Origin: Parerythrobacter lacustris
GTDB taxonomy: Bacteria > Pseudomonadota > Alphaproteobacteria > Sphingomonadales > Sphingomonadaceae
DNA length: 64,000 nucleotides
Direction of reading: 5' to 3'
Assembly: GCF_024626475.1 (NCBI RefSeq)
Contig: NZ_JANKHH010000006.1
Location: 27,972-91,971 of the forward strand
Shown here: positions 33,091-40,975 of the stretch, piece after piece
Layout of the letters: every line of letters begins with the position of its first letter
Numbering within the stretch: the first letter of the stretch is position 1
The notes under the pieces: generated by a model
Told to the model about the DNA's origin: nothing
The model's database searches: none
What the model saw: the letters and a program-made list of their open reading frames with translations, nothing else
Translations under genes and position numbers: made by a program

Positions 33091-35396
33091 CACCCCGCCA
33101 CTGTAACAAAGCTGTCGATCACCCGCTTCAACCCCGCCTGCTCGAAGTCGATCTCCAGCTTGTTGCCTTCCTGGTCGGTCACCACGCCGTAGCCGAACTT
33201 GTCGTGGAAGACGCGCGCGCCCACGGCGATGTCGGCGCGGGGTTTGGCGGCGAAGCTGGCGGCGCTGCGGCGGGGTTCCTGGACGCGGGCGGGTTTCGTT
33301 TCATAGCCCGAGCTGAGCGCGCGTTGCCAGCCGGGGCCTCTTGCACCCGAACGGTCGGGCCGGTCGCGGGCGACATGGGCGAAGGGGTCCTCGTTCTCGC
33401 TCCAGTTGGCCTGCCACAGGCTGCGCCCGCCGGCCAGCGTGGTTTCCGCGTCAACATGCTCTGCGGGAAGTTCCTCGATGAAGCGGCTGGGGATGCTGCT
33501 GGTCCACTGGCCGTAAATGCGGCGGTTGGCGGCGTGGAGGATGGTGCAGTGGCGCCTGGCGCGGGTGATCGCGACGTAAGCCAGCCGCCGTTCTTCCTCG
33601 AGGCTGGCGAGCCCGCCTTCGTCGAGCGCACGCTGGCTGGGGAACACGCCTTCCTCCCATCCGGGCAGGAAGACATTGTCGAACTCCAGCCCCTTGGCCG
33701 CGTGCATGGTCATGATGGTGATCTTCTCGTCGTCGGGCGAGGCATCGTTGTCCATCACCAGCGCGACATGTTCGAGGAAGTCGCCCAGCGTCTCATATTC
33801 CTCCATCGCGCGGGCGAGTTCGCTGAGGTTTTCGATCCGCCCCTTGGCTTCGGCGGTCTTCTCCGCCTCCAGCATGGCGTTGTAGCCGGTGTCGTCGAGC
33901 ACGCTGCGCAGCAGTTCGGCGGGGCTGAGCGCGTCTGCCATCTCGCGCCACTTGAGGAAATCGCGCAGCAGCGCGGCGATGGTGTTCGCCGCGCGCGCGG
34001 GCAGTTCATCGCTGTCCGCCAGTTGCAGCGAGGCGGCGGCGAGCGGCAGGCCGACGCGGCGCGCGTGGTGGTGCATCTTTTCCAGCGTCTTCGCGCCGAG
34101 CCCGCGCTTGGGCTGGTTGTAAATCCGTTCGAAGGCGAGATCGTCCTGCGGTTGCGCGATCACCCGCAGATAGGCGAGCGCATCGCGGATTTCGGCGCGC
34201 TCGTAGAAGCGGAAGCCGCCGACGATGCGGTAATTGATCCCGATCTGGATGAAGCGGTCCTCGAACTCGCGCGTCTGGTATTGTGCACGCACGAGGATCG
34301 CGACCTGGTTGAGGTCGGCGCCCTGGCCCTCCAGCCGCTCGATCGCCTCGCCCACGCGGCGCGCTTCCTCGGGCCCATCCCACACGCCGATGATCTTGAC
34401 CTTCTCGCCGCCGTTTGCCTCGGTCCACAGCGTCTTGTCGTGGCGGGTGGTGTTCTCGCGGATCAGCCCGCTGGCCGCGCCGAGGATATGCGGGGTGGAG
34501 CGGTAGTTCTGTTCCAGCTTGATCACCGCCGCGCCGGGAAAATCCTTCTCGAACCGCAGGATATTGGCGACTTCTGCCCCGCGCCAGGAATAGATCGACT
34601 GGTCATCGTCCCCCACGACGCAGATATTCTTGCGGTCCTGCGCCAGCAGCCGCAGCCACAGATACTGGACCGCGTTGGTGTCCTGATACTCGTCGACCAG
34701 GATATATTTGAAGCGGCGCTGGTACTGCTCCAGAATCTCGCGGTTCTGGCGGAAGATGTTGAGCATGTGCAGCATCAGGTCGCCAAAGTCGCAGGCGTTG
34801 AGGCTCTTCAGCCGCTCCTGATACAGCGTGTAGAACTGCTGCCCGCGCCCGTTGCCATAGGCCTCGCTGTCGACCGCGCTGAGGTCGGCCGGATTGAGGC
34901 CGCGGTTCTTCCATCCGTCGATCAGCCCGGCAAGTTGCCGTGCGGGCCAGCGCTTTTCGTCGAGATCGTTCTGGGTGATCAGCTGCTTGAGCAGCCGCAG
35001 CTGGTCGTCGGTGTCGATGATCGTGTAGTTCGATTCCAGCCCGACCAGCTCGGCATGGCGGCGGAGCATCTTGGCGCAGACCGAATGGAAGGTGCCGAGC
35101 CACGGCATCCCTTCGACCGCATCGCCGATATGCTGTCCGACCCGGTGGCGCATCTCGCGCGCGGCCTTGTTGGTGAAGGTGACGCAGAGGATCTCGCTCG
35201 GCCAGGCGAGCCGCATGGCAACCAGATGAGCCAGCCGTGCGGTGAGTGCGGCGGTCTTGCCGGTGCCTGCGCCTGCCAGCATCAGCACCGGACCTTCGGT
35301 GGTCAGCACCGCCTGCTGCTGCGGTGGATTGAGCCGCGCGGCATAGGCGGGCACGCGCTCGGGCGCGGATTCGGTGCGGGCGGGGGTATCGGTCAT
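33090..35396 (-). CDS. uvrD: ATP-dependent DNA helicase UvrD/PcrA
   Basis: A 768-residue SF1A 3'-5' helicase for nucleotide-excision and mismatch repair and for clearing RecA filaments. The Q motif LNPPQQQAVL is at residues 22-31, Walker A AGAGTGKT at 41-48, motif II is VDEYQDTNAVQ, motif III GDDDQSIYSWRGA, motif IV QNYRST, motif V MTMHAAKGLEFDNVFLPG, and motif VI RRLAYVAITRAR. The C-terminal Tudor-like segment (VGARVFHDKFGYGVV) binds RNA polymerase in relatives. The LexA box at 35406-35420 covers its -10 element, so it is SOS-regulated like E. coli uvrD. The ATG at 35396 is only about 9 bases below that box, so the leader is very short. It is coupled to the next gene by TGATG. Confidence 0.96.
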   Translation of the reverse strand: MTDTPARTESAPERVPAYAARLNPPQQQAVLTTEGPVLMLAGAGTGKTAALTARLAHLVAMRLAWPSEILCVTFTNKAAREMRHRVGQHIGDAVEGMPWLGTFHSVCAKMLRRHAELVGLESNYTIIDTDDQLRLLKQLITQNDLDEKRWPARQLAGLIDGWKNRGLNPADLSAVDSEAYGNGRGQQFYTLYQERLKSLNACDFGDLMLHMLNIFRQNREILEQYQRRFKYILVDEYQDTNAVQYLWLRLLAQDRKNICVVGDDDQSIYSWRGAEVANILRFEKDFPGAAVIKLEQNYRSTPHILGAASGLIRENTTRHDKTLWTEANGGEKVKIIGVWDGPEEARRVGEAIERLEGQGADLNQVAILVRAQYQTREFEDRFIQIGINYRIVGGFRFYERAEIRDALAYLRVIAQPQDDLAFERIYNQPKRGLGAKTLEKMHHHARRVGLPLAAASLQLADSDELPARAANTIAALLRDFLKWREMADALSPAELLRSVLDDTGYNAMLEAEKTAEAKGRIENLSELARAMEEYETLGDFLEHVALVMDNDASPDDEKITIMTMHAAKGLEFDNVFLPGWEEGVFPSQRALDEGGLASLEEERRLAYVAITRARRHCTILHAANRRIYGQWTSSIPSRFIEELPAEHVDAETTLAGGRSLWQANWSENEDPFAHVARDRPDRSGARGPGWQRALSSGYETKPARVQEPRRSAASFAAKPRADIAVGARVFHDKFGYGVVTDQEGNKLEIDFEQAGLKRVIDSFVTVAG

Positions 35397-35405
35397 GGTG
35401 TGTGC

Positions 35406-35420
35406 GAACAGGTAGGGAAC
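35406..35420 (-). promoter_or_regulatory. LexA (SOS) box of uvrD
   Basis: Minus-strand GTTC CCTACCT GTTC, the exact GTTC-N7-GTTC pattern, differs from the recA box only inside the spacer. It covers the proposed -10 (TACCTG, 35414-35409). Confidence 0.85.
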
Positions 35421-35437
35421 GCCGCGCGGTCACGCAA
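35409..35437 (-). promoter_or_regulatory. Proposed uvrD promoter
   Basis: Minus-strand TTGCGT (35437-35432) and TACCTG (35414-35409) with a 17-base spacer. The expected transcription start is about 6 bases before the ATG at 35396, giving a nearly leaderless message. Confidence 0.6.
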
Positions 35438-35635
35438 CAGGCATCGCTCGCGCCGCGACTCGTCGCGTTTTGCGCACGGGTTTCGCCGAGGTGGCGCAGC
35501 GAAGCGCCGGTTGCCATCGGCCTGCGGACCCGAGTCAGGCTGGAGCTGGTTAGTCACACAAGCCCTGCGGGTGGCAATTGGCAGCAGGGCACGGGTCGCG
35601 TTCGTCGCGCATGGTCTAACCAGAAGGAAGATACC

Positions 35636-36070
35636 ATGCGTAATTATTCGATGCTCGTTTCGGCTGCGATGGCAGCCTCGTTCACCGTTCCCGCCACAGC
35701 ACAGGATGCGCCTGCGCAGGATATGATGGAAGAACCGGTGCCGCAGCCGCCTGCGCAGGTCACGCCCGAGCAGCAGGCCATGCTCGACGGCTGGCCGGTA
35801 GAGCAGCGCGCGCAGTACGATGCGTGGCCGCCGGTTACCCAGAGCTATTACTGGTCGCTTTCGCCGAACCGGCAGAACCTGTTCTGGCGCATCACCGATA
35901 CCGACAAGGTCCGCGTGTCGCAGATGACGCCCGATGAGCAGGCGGCGGCATGGGAATCGGTCGAACGCGCGGTGGCCGCGCAGCAGGCCGCTCCGCCACC
36001 GCCTGCCGAGCCCGCGCCTCAGCCTGAAGAGGTGCCGACCGGCGAACCCGAAACCCCGATGCAGCGCTGA
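35636..36070 (+). CDS. Hypothetical secreted proline-rich protein
   Basis: A 144-residue exported protein: signal peptide MRNYSMLVSAAMAASFTVPA (cleaved after ATA), an acidic linker (QDMMEEPVPQPPAQ), a central conserved-looking part (MLDGWPVEQRAQYDAWPPVT followed by QSYYWSLSPNRQNLFWRIT) and a proline-rich tail (APPPPAEPAPQPEEVPTGEP). It is Trp- and Tyr-rich in the middle. No enzymatic motif is visible. ATG 35636 has AGAAGGAAG upstream, which rules out the longer frame from 35402. Similar small secreted proteins occur widely in sphingomonads without a name. The next gene, also secreted, starts 72 bases downstream, so the pair may be an operon. Confidence 0.75.
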   Translation: MRNYSMLVSAAMAASFTVPATAQDAPAQDMMEEPVPQPPAQVTPEQQAMLDGWPVEQRAQYDAWPPVTQSYYWSLSPNRQNLFWRITDTDKVRVSQMTPDEQAAAWESVERAVAAQQAAPPPPAEPAPQPEEVPTGEPETPMQR

Positions 36071-36141
36071 CGCACCGCCGGAACGGATTGACGGGGTTGC
36101 GGATTGCACGGATACCGAAGGTCATAACTGGGAGATCGACC

Positions 36142-36444
36142 ATGACCCGTTTACTCGCTGCAACCGCAACCCTCGCCGCGCTCACAAGCTTCGTTGTGCC
36201 GGCCGCTGCACAGACGGCCACGACCTCGCAAGGTTTCACCGTGGTTGAAACCAATGCCAGGGGCCAGGCGACCAAGGTCAGCAAGGATGGCAGGACCTAC
36301 GCCGTGTGCATGAGCGATGCGCAGGACAGCTGCATCAACCCGCGCGAAGCCGGGCTCAAGTTCGGTAACAACCCGCTCAGCTACTGGCCGGGCAAGCCCG
36401 CGAGCGAAATCGATGGGCCGATTCCCGCCACGCCTCCGCGCTAG
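36142..36444 (+). CDS. Hypothetical small secreted protein
   Basis: A 100-residue exported protein with signal peptide MTRLLAATATLAALTSFVVP (cleaved after AAA). The mature part (TSQGFTVVETNARGQATKVS) looks beta-stranded and has two cysteines ten residues apart (AVCMSDAQDSCINPREAG) that could form a disulfide, then LKFGNNPLSYWPGKPASEI. ATG 36142 has GGGAGATC upstream. Convergent with rsmD, overlapping its end by 4 bases. No function is known. Confidence 0.75.
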   Translation: MTRLLAATATLAALTSFVVPAAAQTATTSQGFTVVETNARGQATKVSKDGRTYAVCMSDAQDSCINPREAGLKFGNNPLSYWPGKPASEIDGPIPATPPR

Positions 36445-36986
36445 GCGGCGAGTCGCATCAGGGTGAGCTTGGCCTTGCCCACCTTGCGCTCGGTTTCGAT
36501 CATCAGGCCGTCGACGGCGACGGACTCGTCGTGTGCCGTTTCCAACGAGATCCACGCCGCCTCACCGATCCAGCCGAGGCGCAGCAGCTTGTCCAGCGCG
36601 ACCTGTCCGGCCCCGGTGCCGTAGGGCGGATCGAGCAGCAGAAGGTCGAGCGGCCCGCGCGCCGGACCGAGTGCGAGCACCGACCCGGTGCGAACATCGC
36701 TTCGCGCGCGAGCTTGCAGCGTCTCGACATTTGCGCGGATCGCCTTGAGCGCGGCGTCGTCCTGCTCGACGAACAGGCAATGCGCCGCACCGCGCGAGAG
36801 GGCCTCGAGACCCAACGCGCCCGATCCTGCGAACAGGTCCGCGACGCGCAAACCCTCGAAAGATCCGAGCCGGCTGACGAGCATGGAGAACAGCGTTTCG
36901 CGCGTACGGTCGGCAGTGGGGCGGGTCGCATCGCCCTTCGGCGTCACGAGCCTGCGCCCGCGCCATTCGCCGGCAATGATTCTCAT
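36441..36986 (-). CDS. rsmD: 16S rRNA (guanine(966)-N(2))-methyltransferase RsmD
   Basis: Methylates G966 of 16S rRNA during 30S assembly. The 181-residue protein is of family length and starts MRIIAGEWRGRRLVTPKGD, the typical RsmD N terminus. The SAM-binding motif I is VADLFAGSGALGLEALSRG (FAGSG at residues 52-56) and the catalytic motif is DPPY at 119-122. The ATG at 36986 overlaps the rluB stop (ATGA), so it is translationally coupled to rluB. The frame opens back to 37178, but that part is shadow sequence of rluB. Confidence 0.95.
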   Translation of the reverse strand: MRIIAGEWRGRRLVTPKGDATRPTADRTRETLFSMLVSRLGSFEGLRVADLFAGSGALGLEALSRGAAHCLFVEQDDAALKAIRANVETLQARARSDVRTGSVLALGPARGPLDLLLLDPPYGTGAGQVALDKLLRLGWIGEAAWISLETAHDESVAVDGLMIETERKVGKAKLTLMRLAA

Positions 36987-37753
36987 TTCTTTTTCAGGCC
37001 CGAGCGGAAGCGCTCGAGGTCCTGCTTGCGGATCTCGACCGCCTGGCCGCGTGGCAGGTCGGCCAGATCGAACGGGCCGTAGCTCGTCCGCATCAGCCGG
37101 TTCACCTCTAGCCCGAAATGTTCGAGCACGCGGCGCACTTCGCGGTTCTTGCCCTCGGTGATGGTCATTTCGATCCACTGGTTGCGACCGGTTCGGCGCT
37201 CCATATTGGCATCGATCCGGCCGTATCGCATCCCGTCGATCTCGATCCCTTCGATCAGGCTCTCGAGCTGGTCCTGCGTGATCTCGCCGAAGGCGCGGGC
37301 GCGGTAGGTGCGCGGGATGCCGCTCGATGGCAGTTCCATCTGGCGCTTCAGCTCGCCGTCATTGGTCAGCAGCAGCAGGCCTTCGGTGTTGTAGTCGAGC
37401 CGCCCGATCGGCATCACCCGCCCGGCATCCTTGGGCAGGGTATTGCGCAAAGCGGTGTAGATTGTCGCTCGGCCCGCCGGGTCCTTCTCGGCAGTGATCA
37501 GCCCGCTCGGCTTGTGGAATGCGAACAGCCGGGTCCGGTCCGCCTTGGCGACCGGCGTGCCGTCGACCGTCACCCCGCGCAGGTGCGGCAGGATGGTGGC
37601 GGGGGTTTCGAGCACCTTGCCATCGATCGCGACCCGCCCGTCGGCGATCATCCGCTCGACCTCACGCCGGCTGGCAACGCCTGCGCGCGCGAGCAGCTTG
37701 GCGATGCGTTCGCCTTCGGGGCGGTCGCCTGCGAGAGGATCGTATTTGGGCAT
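36983..37753 (-). CDS. rluB: Pseudouridine synthase, RsuA/RluB family
   Basis: A 256-residue rRNA pseudouridine synthase. Residues 14-60 form an S4 RNA-binding domain (ERIAKLLARAGVASRREVERMIADGRV). The catalytic domain has D120 in GRLDYNTEGLLLLTNDGELKRQ and the closing TEGKNREVRRVLEHFGLEVNRLMR motif of RluB/E/F and RsuA. By length and S4 domain RluB (23S U2605) is likelier than RluE. The start at 37753 (MPKYDPLAG) is chosen because AGGGG precedes it. Together with rsmD, coupled through ATGA, it forms an rRNA-modification operon. The palindrome at 37774 lies just upstream. Confidence 0.9.
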   Translation of the reverse strand: MPKYDPLAGDRPEGERIAKLLARAGVASRREVERMIADGRVAIDGKVLETPATILPHLRGVTVDGTPVAKADRTRLFAFHKPSGLITAEKDPAGRATIYTALRNTLPKDAGRVMPIGRLDYNTEGLLLLTNDGELKRQMELPSSGIPRTYRARAFGEITQDQLESLIEGIEIDGMRYGRIDANMERRTGRNQWIEMTITEGKNREVRRVLEHFGLEVNRLMRTSYGPFDLADLPRGQAVEIRKQDLERFRSGLKKK

Positions 37754-37773
37754 GGGTGCGCCCCTACACACAT

Positions 37774-37854
37774 CGTCATCCCAGTGAAAGCTGGGATCGC
37801 TTCCAGGCAGCTAACCGCCAGAGGCCAACGATCCCAGCTTTCGCTGGGATGACG
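37774..37854. repeat. Long palindrome B (GTCATCCCAG...CTGGGAT family)
   Basis: Arms of 26 bases (37774-37799 and 37829-37854) are inverted copies with one mismatch; each arm is itself a hairpin (CATCCCAG...CTGGGATC). The right end is one base from the stop codon of the Rieske oxygenase gene. Confidence 0.85.
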
Positions 37855-37855
37855 G

Positions 37856-39016
37856 CTAATTGACCGCCCGCATCGCTTCCTCGACCGTTTCGTGAAACCG
37901 GTGGATCCCGCCCTCCAGCGTGCCCAGCGTAATCTCCGGCACGGCGCCGGTCGAGAGCCCCTGCTGGCCGAGCTCCGCCGCGCGGAAATCTTCGCTCGCG
38001 AACACACCGCCGTCGAGCAGCGCCCAGCTACGCTCCCAGTGATCACGCGCCTTGTCTGTGGCCGGGGCTTCGGGGATGAGCATGAAGTCTTCCACCAGCG
38101 TGCGACATTCGCTCTGCGGCATCAGCACCATGATGTTGAGATAGTCCGGGCTGGGGATGACGATCGTCGCGGGCAGCAGCTGGTAGGCGAAGGTAACCAC
38201 CCGGCGCAGCGCCGCCATATCGGTCAGGTCGACGCTCTCCATCTCTTCCAGCCGCCCGACTGCGCTGCGCTGGTGCGGGCCGACCATGTCGCCCGAGGTC
38301 GCCCCGTCCTTGAAGAACGGCCCGATGGTTTTCGCGTGGAGCCGCGTCACGTGATAGCTTTCGAGGAAGGCATCCATGATCAGCTTCCAGTTGCCCGCCA
38401 CCTCGTGCGTCTTGCGGCGGAACAGCACGTGATCGGCGGTGCCGAAGGCTGCGAAATCTTCGCCCAGCGTCAGCGCATCGGAGAAATCCGCTCCTTCCAC
38501 CGGCGAAAACCAGATCATCCCGCCCGCCTCGCAGCTCGGCAGTTCGATCAGAGGCATGTTTGCCTTGTCGAGGCCGGGGAAAGTCTCGGGGCGGGGCAGG
38601 GCGAGCAGCCGCCCGTCCACCGAATAGGTCCATGCGTGATAGGGGCAGACAAGCCGCTTCGCCTTGCACACCTCGTTACCCTCGACCAGGCGTGTCCCGC
38701 GATGACGGCAGACGTTGAGGAAGATATGCGCCTTGCCCTCGCCGTCGCGGGTGATCAGCAGCGGGCGGCCGGTCCCGTCATGCGGCACCGCCATGCCGGG
38801 CTCGGGCAACAGGGCGGACGGCGCGATCACCTGCGGTAGCCGGTCGAACAGCGCGGCCTTCTCGCGCTGCCAGTGCGCCGGATCGGTGTAGACAGAGGCA
38901 GGCACTTTGCGAATTCCCTCCGCCGCGCGCGCTTCGCCGCGTGCGAGCGCCTCGGCCAGCGCGAGCTGACCGGCGGTCGGCGCTAATCTGGGGACATGCG
39001 TATCGACGGTGTTCAT
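37856..39016 (-). CDS. Rieske 2Fe-2S aromatic-ring-hydroxylating oxygenase, alpha subunit type
   Basis: A 386-residue Rieske nonheme-iron oxygenase. The Rieske cluster ligands are C103 and H105 (VCRHRGTRLV) and C124 and H127 (CPYHAWTYS). The mononuclear iron site is in the catalytic domain with DAFLESYHVTRLHAKT (two His; the third ligand, an Asp, lies nearer the C terminus). Its family oxidises choline-type, carnitine-type or aromatic substrates; the presence of NWKLIMDAFLESYH puts it in the same broad group as choline monooxygenase-like proteins. No ferredoxin, reductase or beta-subunit gene is adjacent, so electrons must come from elsewhere. ATG 39016 has AGGAACGG upstream; the upstream open frame is shadow. 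Divergent from the AmpG-like permease. Confidence 0.88.
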   Translation of the reverse strand: MNTVDTHVPRLAPTAGQLALAEALARGEARAAEGIRKVPASVYTDPAHWQREKAALFDRLPQVIAPSALLPEPGMAVPHDGTGRPLLITRDGEGKAHIFLNVCRHRGTRLVEGNEVCKAKRLVCPYHAWTYSVDGRLLALPRPETFPGLDKANMPLIELPSCEAGGMIWFSPVEGADFSDALTLGEDFAAFGTADHVLFRRKTHEVAGNWKLIMDAFLESYHVTRLHAKTIGPFFKDGATSGDMVGPHQRSAVGRLEEMESVDLTDMAALRRVVTFAYQLLPATIVIPSPDYLNIMVLMPQSECRTLVEDFMLIPEAPATDKARDHWERSWALLDGGVFASEDFRAAELGQQGLSTGAVPEITLGTLEGGIHRFHETVEEAMRAVN

Positions 39017-39088
39017 CGAGCCGTTCCTATTTCCTCTTCCCGCGCTTATTGTCGCAGAAATCGGGGCGAACGGGAAGGACGCTAGGGA

Positions 39089-40858
39089 ATGGCCGAAGCT
39101 GCGGCAGCGAAGAAGAAATCGGCCTGGCGCACGCTCGGCCTCGCCCTGAGCAACCGCAAGAGCGGCTTCATGCTGCTGTTCGGCTTTGCGCAGGGGTTGC
39201 CGCCTGCGCTGTTCCTCGGCACGCTCTACGCTTGGCTGAGCGAGGCCGAGGTGGATCTGGAAACCATGGGTGTGTTCAGCCTCGTCGGGCTGGCCTATTC
39301 GTTCCAGTTCCTGTGGTCTCCGCTGCTCGACAAGGTCGACATTCCGGGGCTGAGCAAGCTCGGCAAGCGCAAGCAGTGGATCGCGCCGATGCAGCTGATC
39401 ATCGGCATCGCGCTGGTGGTGATGGCCGGGCTCGACCCGAAGAACGCTCTCGGCTGGTTCAGCCTGCTCGCCGCCATCGGGGCCTTCGCCAGCGCGACGC
39501 AGGATATCGGCATCAACGCCTGGCGGATCGACGTGGCAGACGATGTGGCGACGATCGATATCCTCTCCACCATCACCCAGATGGGTTTCCGGCTCGCCTC
39601 GCTCGTCGGCGGGGCTTTTGGCCTTATCATGGCGGCAAGATACGGCTGGCCGTTCATGTATGTGCTGTTCGGCGGGTTCATGCTGGCGATCGGCATCGCG
39701 GCGCTGTTCGCCCCCGATGCCCGCGTGTCCGAGGATCGCGTCGCCAATGCCGCCGCCAATCATGACGAAGTGGCCGAACTCTACAATCAGGGCGAGGTGG
39801 CCGAATGGGTGCGCAATCGCGCGCTGCTCGCCGTCGGCGTGCTATGGGCCCTGGCCATCGGCACGGTGGTGGTGTTCATGGTCTGGTCGATGACGGCGGC
39901 CCCCGAAAACCGCCCCGACGTGACCGCCTTCACCACCACATTCGGCCCGCTGATCGTGCTCGCGACCATCGTGCTGCCCGCCTTCATCGCCGCATGGGTG
40001 GTAAAGCAGCAGCGTGAAGGGGTGAACGTGATCGCTGCAGCGCCGGGTGTCGGGGCGGGGCATGCGGTGAAATTCACCGACCATCTCTACCGCGCGCTGG
40101 TGCTGCCGCTGGTCGAGTTCGTCTCGCGCATGGGCTGGTCGCTGGTGCTCATCCTCGCGCTGGTGCTGACATATCGCATCACCGATTCGGTATGGGGCGT
40201 GTTCGCTTATCCGTTCTATCTCGGCGAGCTGGGCTACACCGGGGAAGAAGTGGCCTTCGCCTCCAAGATCCTCGGGATTTTCGCCATCCTCATCGGTCTG
40301 GCGCTCGGCGGCTGGCTGATCACCCTGTTCGGGCGGATGTTCATGCTGACGCTCGGCGCGGTCATCGCGGCGGCGACCAACCTGCTCTATGCCAACCTCG
40401 CGGTGGGCGGGGCGGCGATGCAGGCGGGCAGCGACGCGATCGGTTTTACCTGGCTGGTGAACACGACGGCCAACTGGCTGGAGCCGCTGTTCTTCGTCGC
40501 CGCGCCGCCGTCCGAAGGGTTGGCACGGCTGTCGTTCACCATCTTCTGGGAAAACCTCGCGATCGGCATCGCCGGGGCGGCCTATATCGCCTGGCTCTCC
40601 AGTATCGTGGCGAAGAAATACGCCGCGGTGCAGTTTGCGCTGCTCGCCTCGCTGACTCTGCTGATCGGGACGCTGGGGCGCGGCGCATTGGGCCAGATGA
40701 TCGAGACGCGCGGGTACTATTACGTCTTCATCTTCACCGCGCTGATCGGTGTGGTGGCGGTGGTGCTGTGCGTGATGGAATGGGTCCGTGAAGCCCGCGC
40801 CGGTCGAGACAGCGGCGTGGTCGCGCCCGATCCGGCGATTGCTGCGCCGGCGGAGTAG
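39089..40858 (+). CDS. MFS transporter, AmpG-like (PAT family)
   Basis: A 589-residue inner-membrane permease with about 13-14 membrane segments, like AmpG permeases that bring anhydromuropeptides into the cytoplasm for recycling. Family features are SGFMLLFGFAQGLPPALFLGTLY at the N terminus, LVGLAYSFQFLWSPLLDKVDIP, KRKQWIAPMQLIIGI, and FASATQDIGINAWRIDV. A long non-membrane loop occurs at about residues 220-240 and an extra pair of helices follows residue 330. Substrate is inferred from family; acetyl-CoA/peptide transporters of the same family (SLC33-like) are an alternative. The ATG at 39089 has GGAAGGAC upstream. Convergent with folC, separated by a palindrome. Confidence 0.83.
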   Translation: MAEAAAAKKKSAWRTLGLALSNRKSGFMLLFGFAQGLPPALFLGTLYAWLSEAEVDLETMGVFSLVGLAYSFQFLWSPLLDKVDIPGLSKLGKRKQWIAPMQLIIGIALVVMAGLDPKNALGWFSLLAAIGAFASATQDIGINAWRIDVADDVATIDILSTITQMGFRLASLVGGAFGLIMAARYGWPFMYVLFGGFMLAIGIAALFAPDARVSEDRVANAAANHDEVAELYNQGEVAEWVRNRALLAVGVLWALAIGTVVVFMVWSMTAAPENRPDVTAFTTTFGPLIVLATIVLPAFIAAWVVKQQREGVNVIAAAPGVGAGHAVKFTDHLYRALVLPLVEFVSRMGWSLVLILALVLTYRITDSVWGVFAYPFYLGELGYTGEEVAFASKILGIFAILIGLALGGWLITLFGRMFMLTLGAVIAAATNLLYANLAVGGAAMQAGSDAIGFTWLVNTTANWLEPLFFVAAPPSEGLARLSFTIFWENLAIGIAGAAYIAWLSSIVAKKYAAVQFALLASLTLLIGTLGRGALGQMIETRGYYYVFIFTALIGVVAVVLCVMEWVREARAGRDSGVVAPDPAIAAPAE

Positions 40859-40871
40859 GTTGTTCGTCCTC

Positions 40872-40975
40872 CCGTCATTGCGAGGAGCCGCAGGCGACGC
40901 GGCAATCCAGCTTCCGACGCCTGGATGATGGAGCAGCGAAGGATTGCCGCCCGGCTGCGCCGCTGGCAATGACGG
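40872..40975. repeat. Long palindrome C (GTCATTGCGAGGAGCCGCAGG family)
   Basis: Left arm 40872-40910 and right arm 40941-40975 are inverted copies with several mismatches (CGTCATTGCGAG with TGGCAATGACGG at the ends, GGCAATCC with GGATTGCC inside). It fills the gap between two convergent genes and ends one base before the folC stop. It is of the widespread alphaproteobacterial intergenic repeat type. Confidence 0.8.

Noticed and set aside
33204-35726. 840-codon open frame on the plus strand
   Set aside because: Antisense to uvrD, whose seven helicase motifs are intact.
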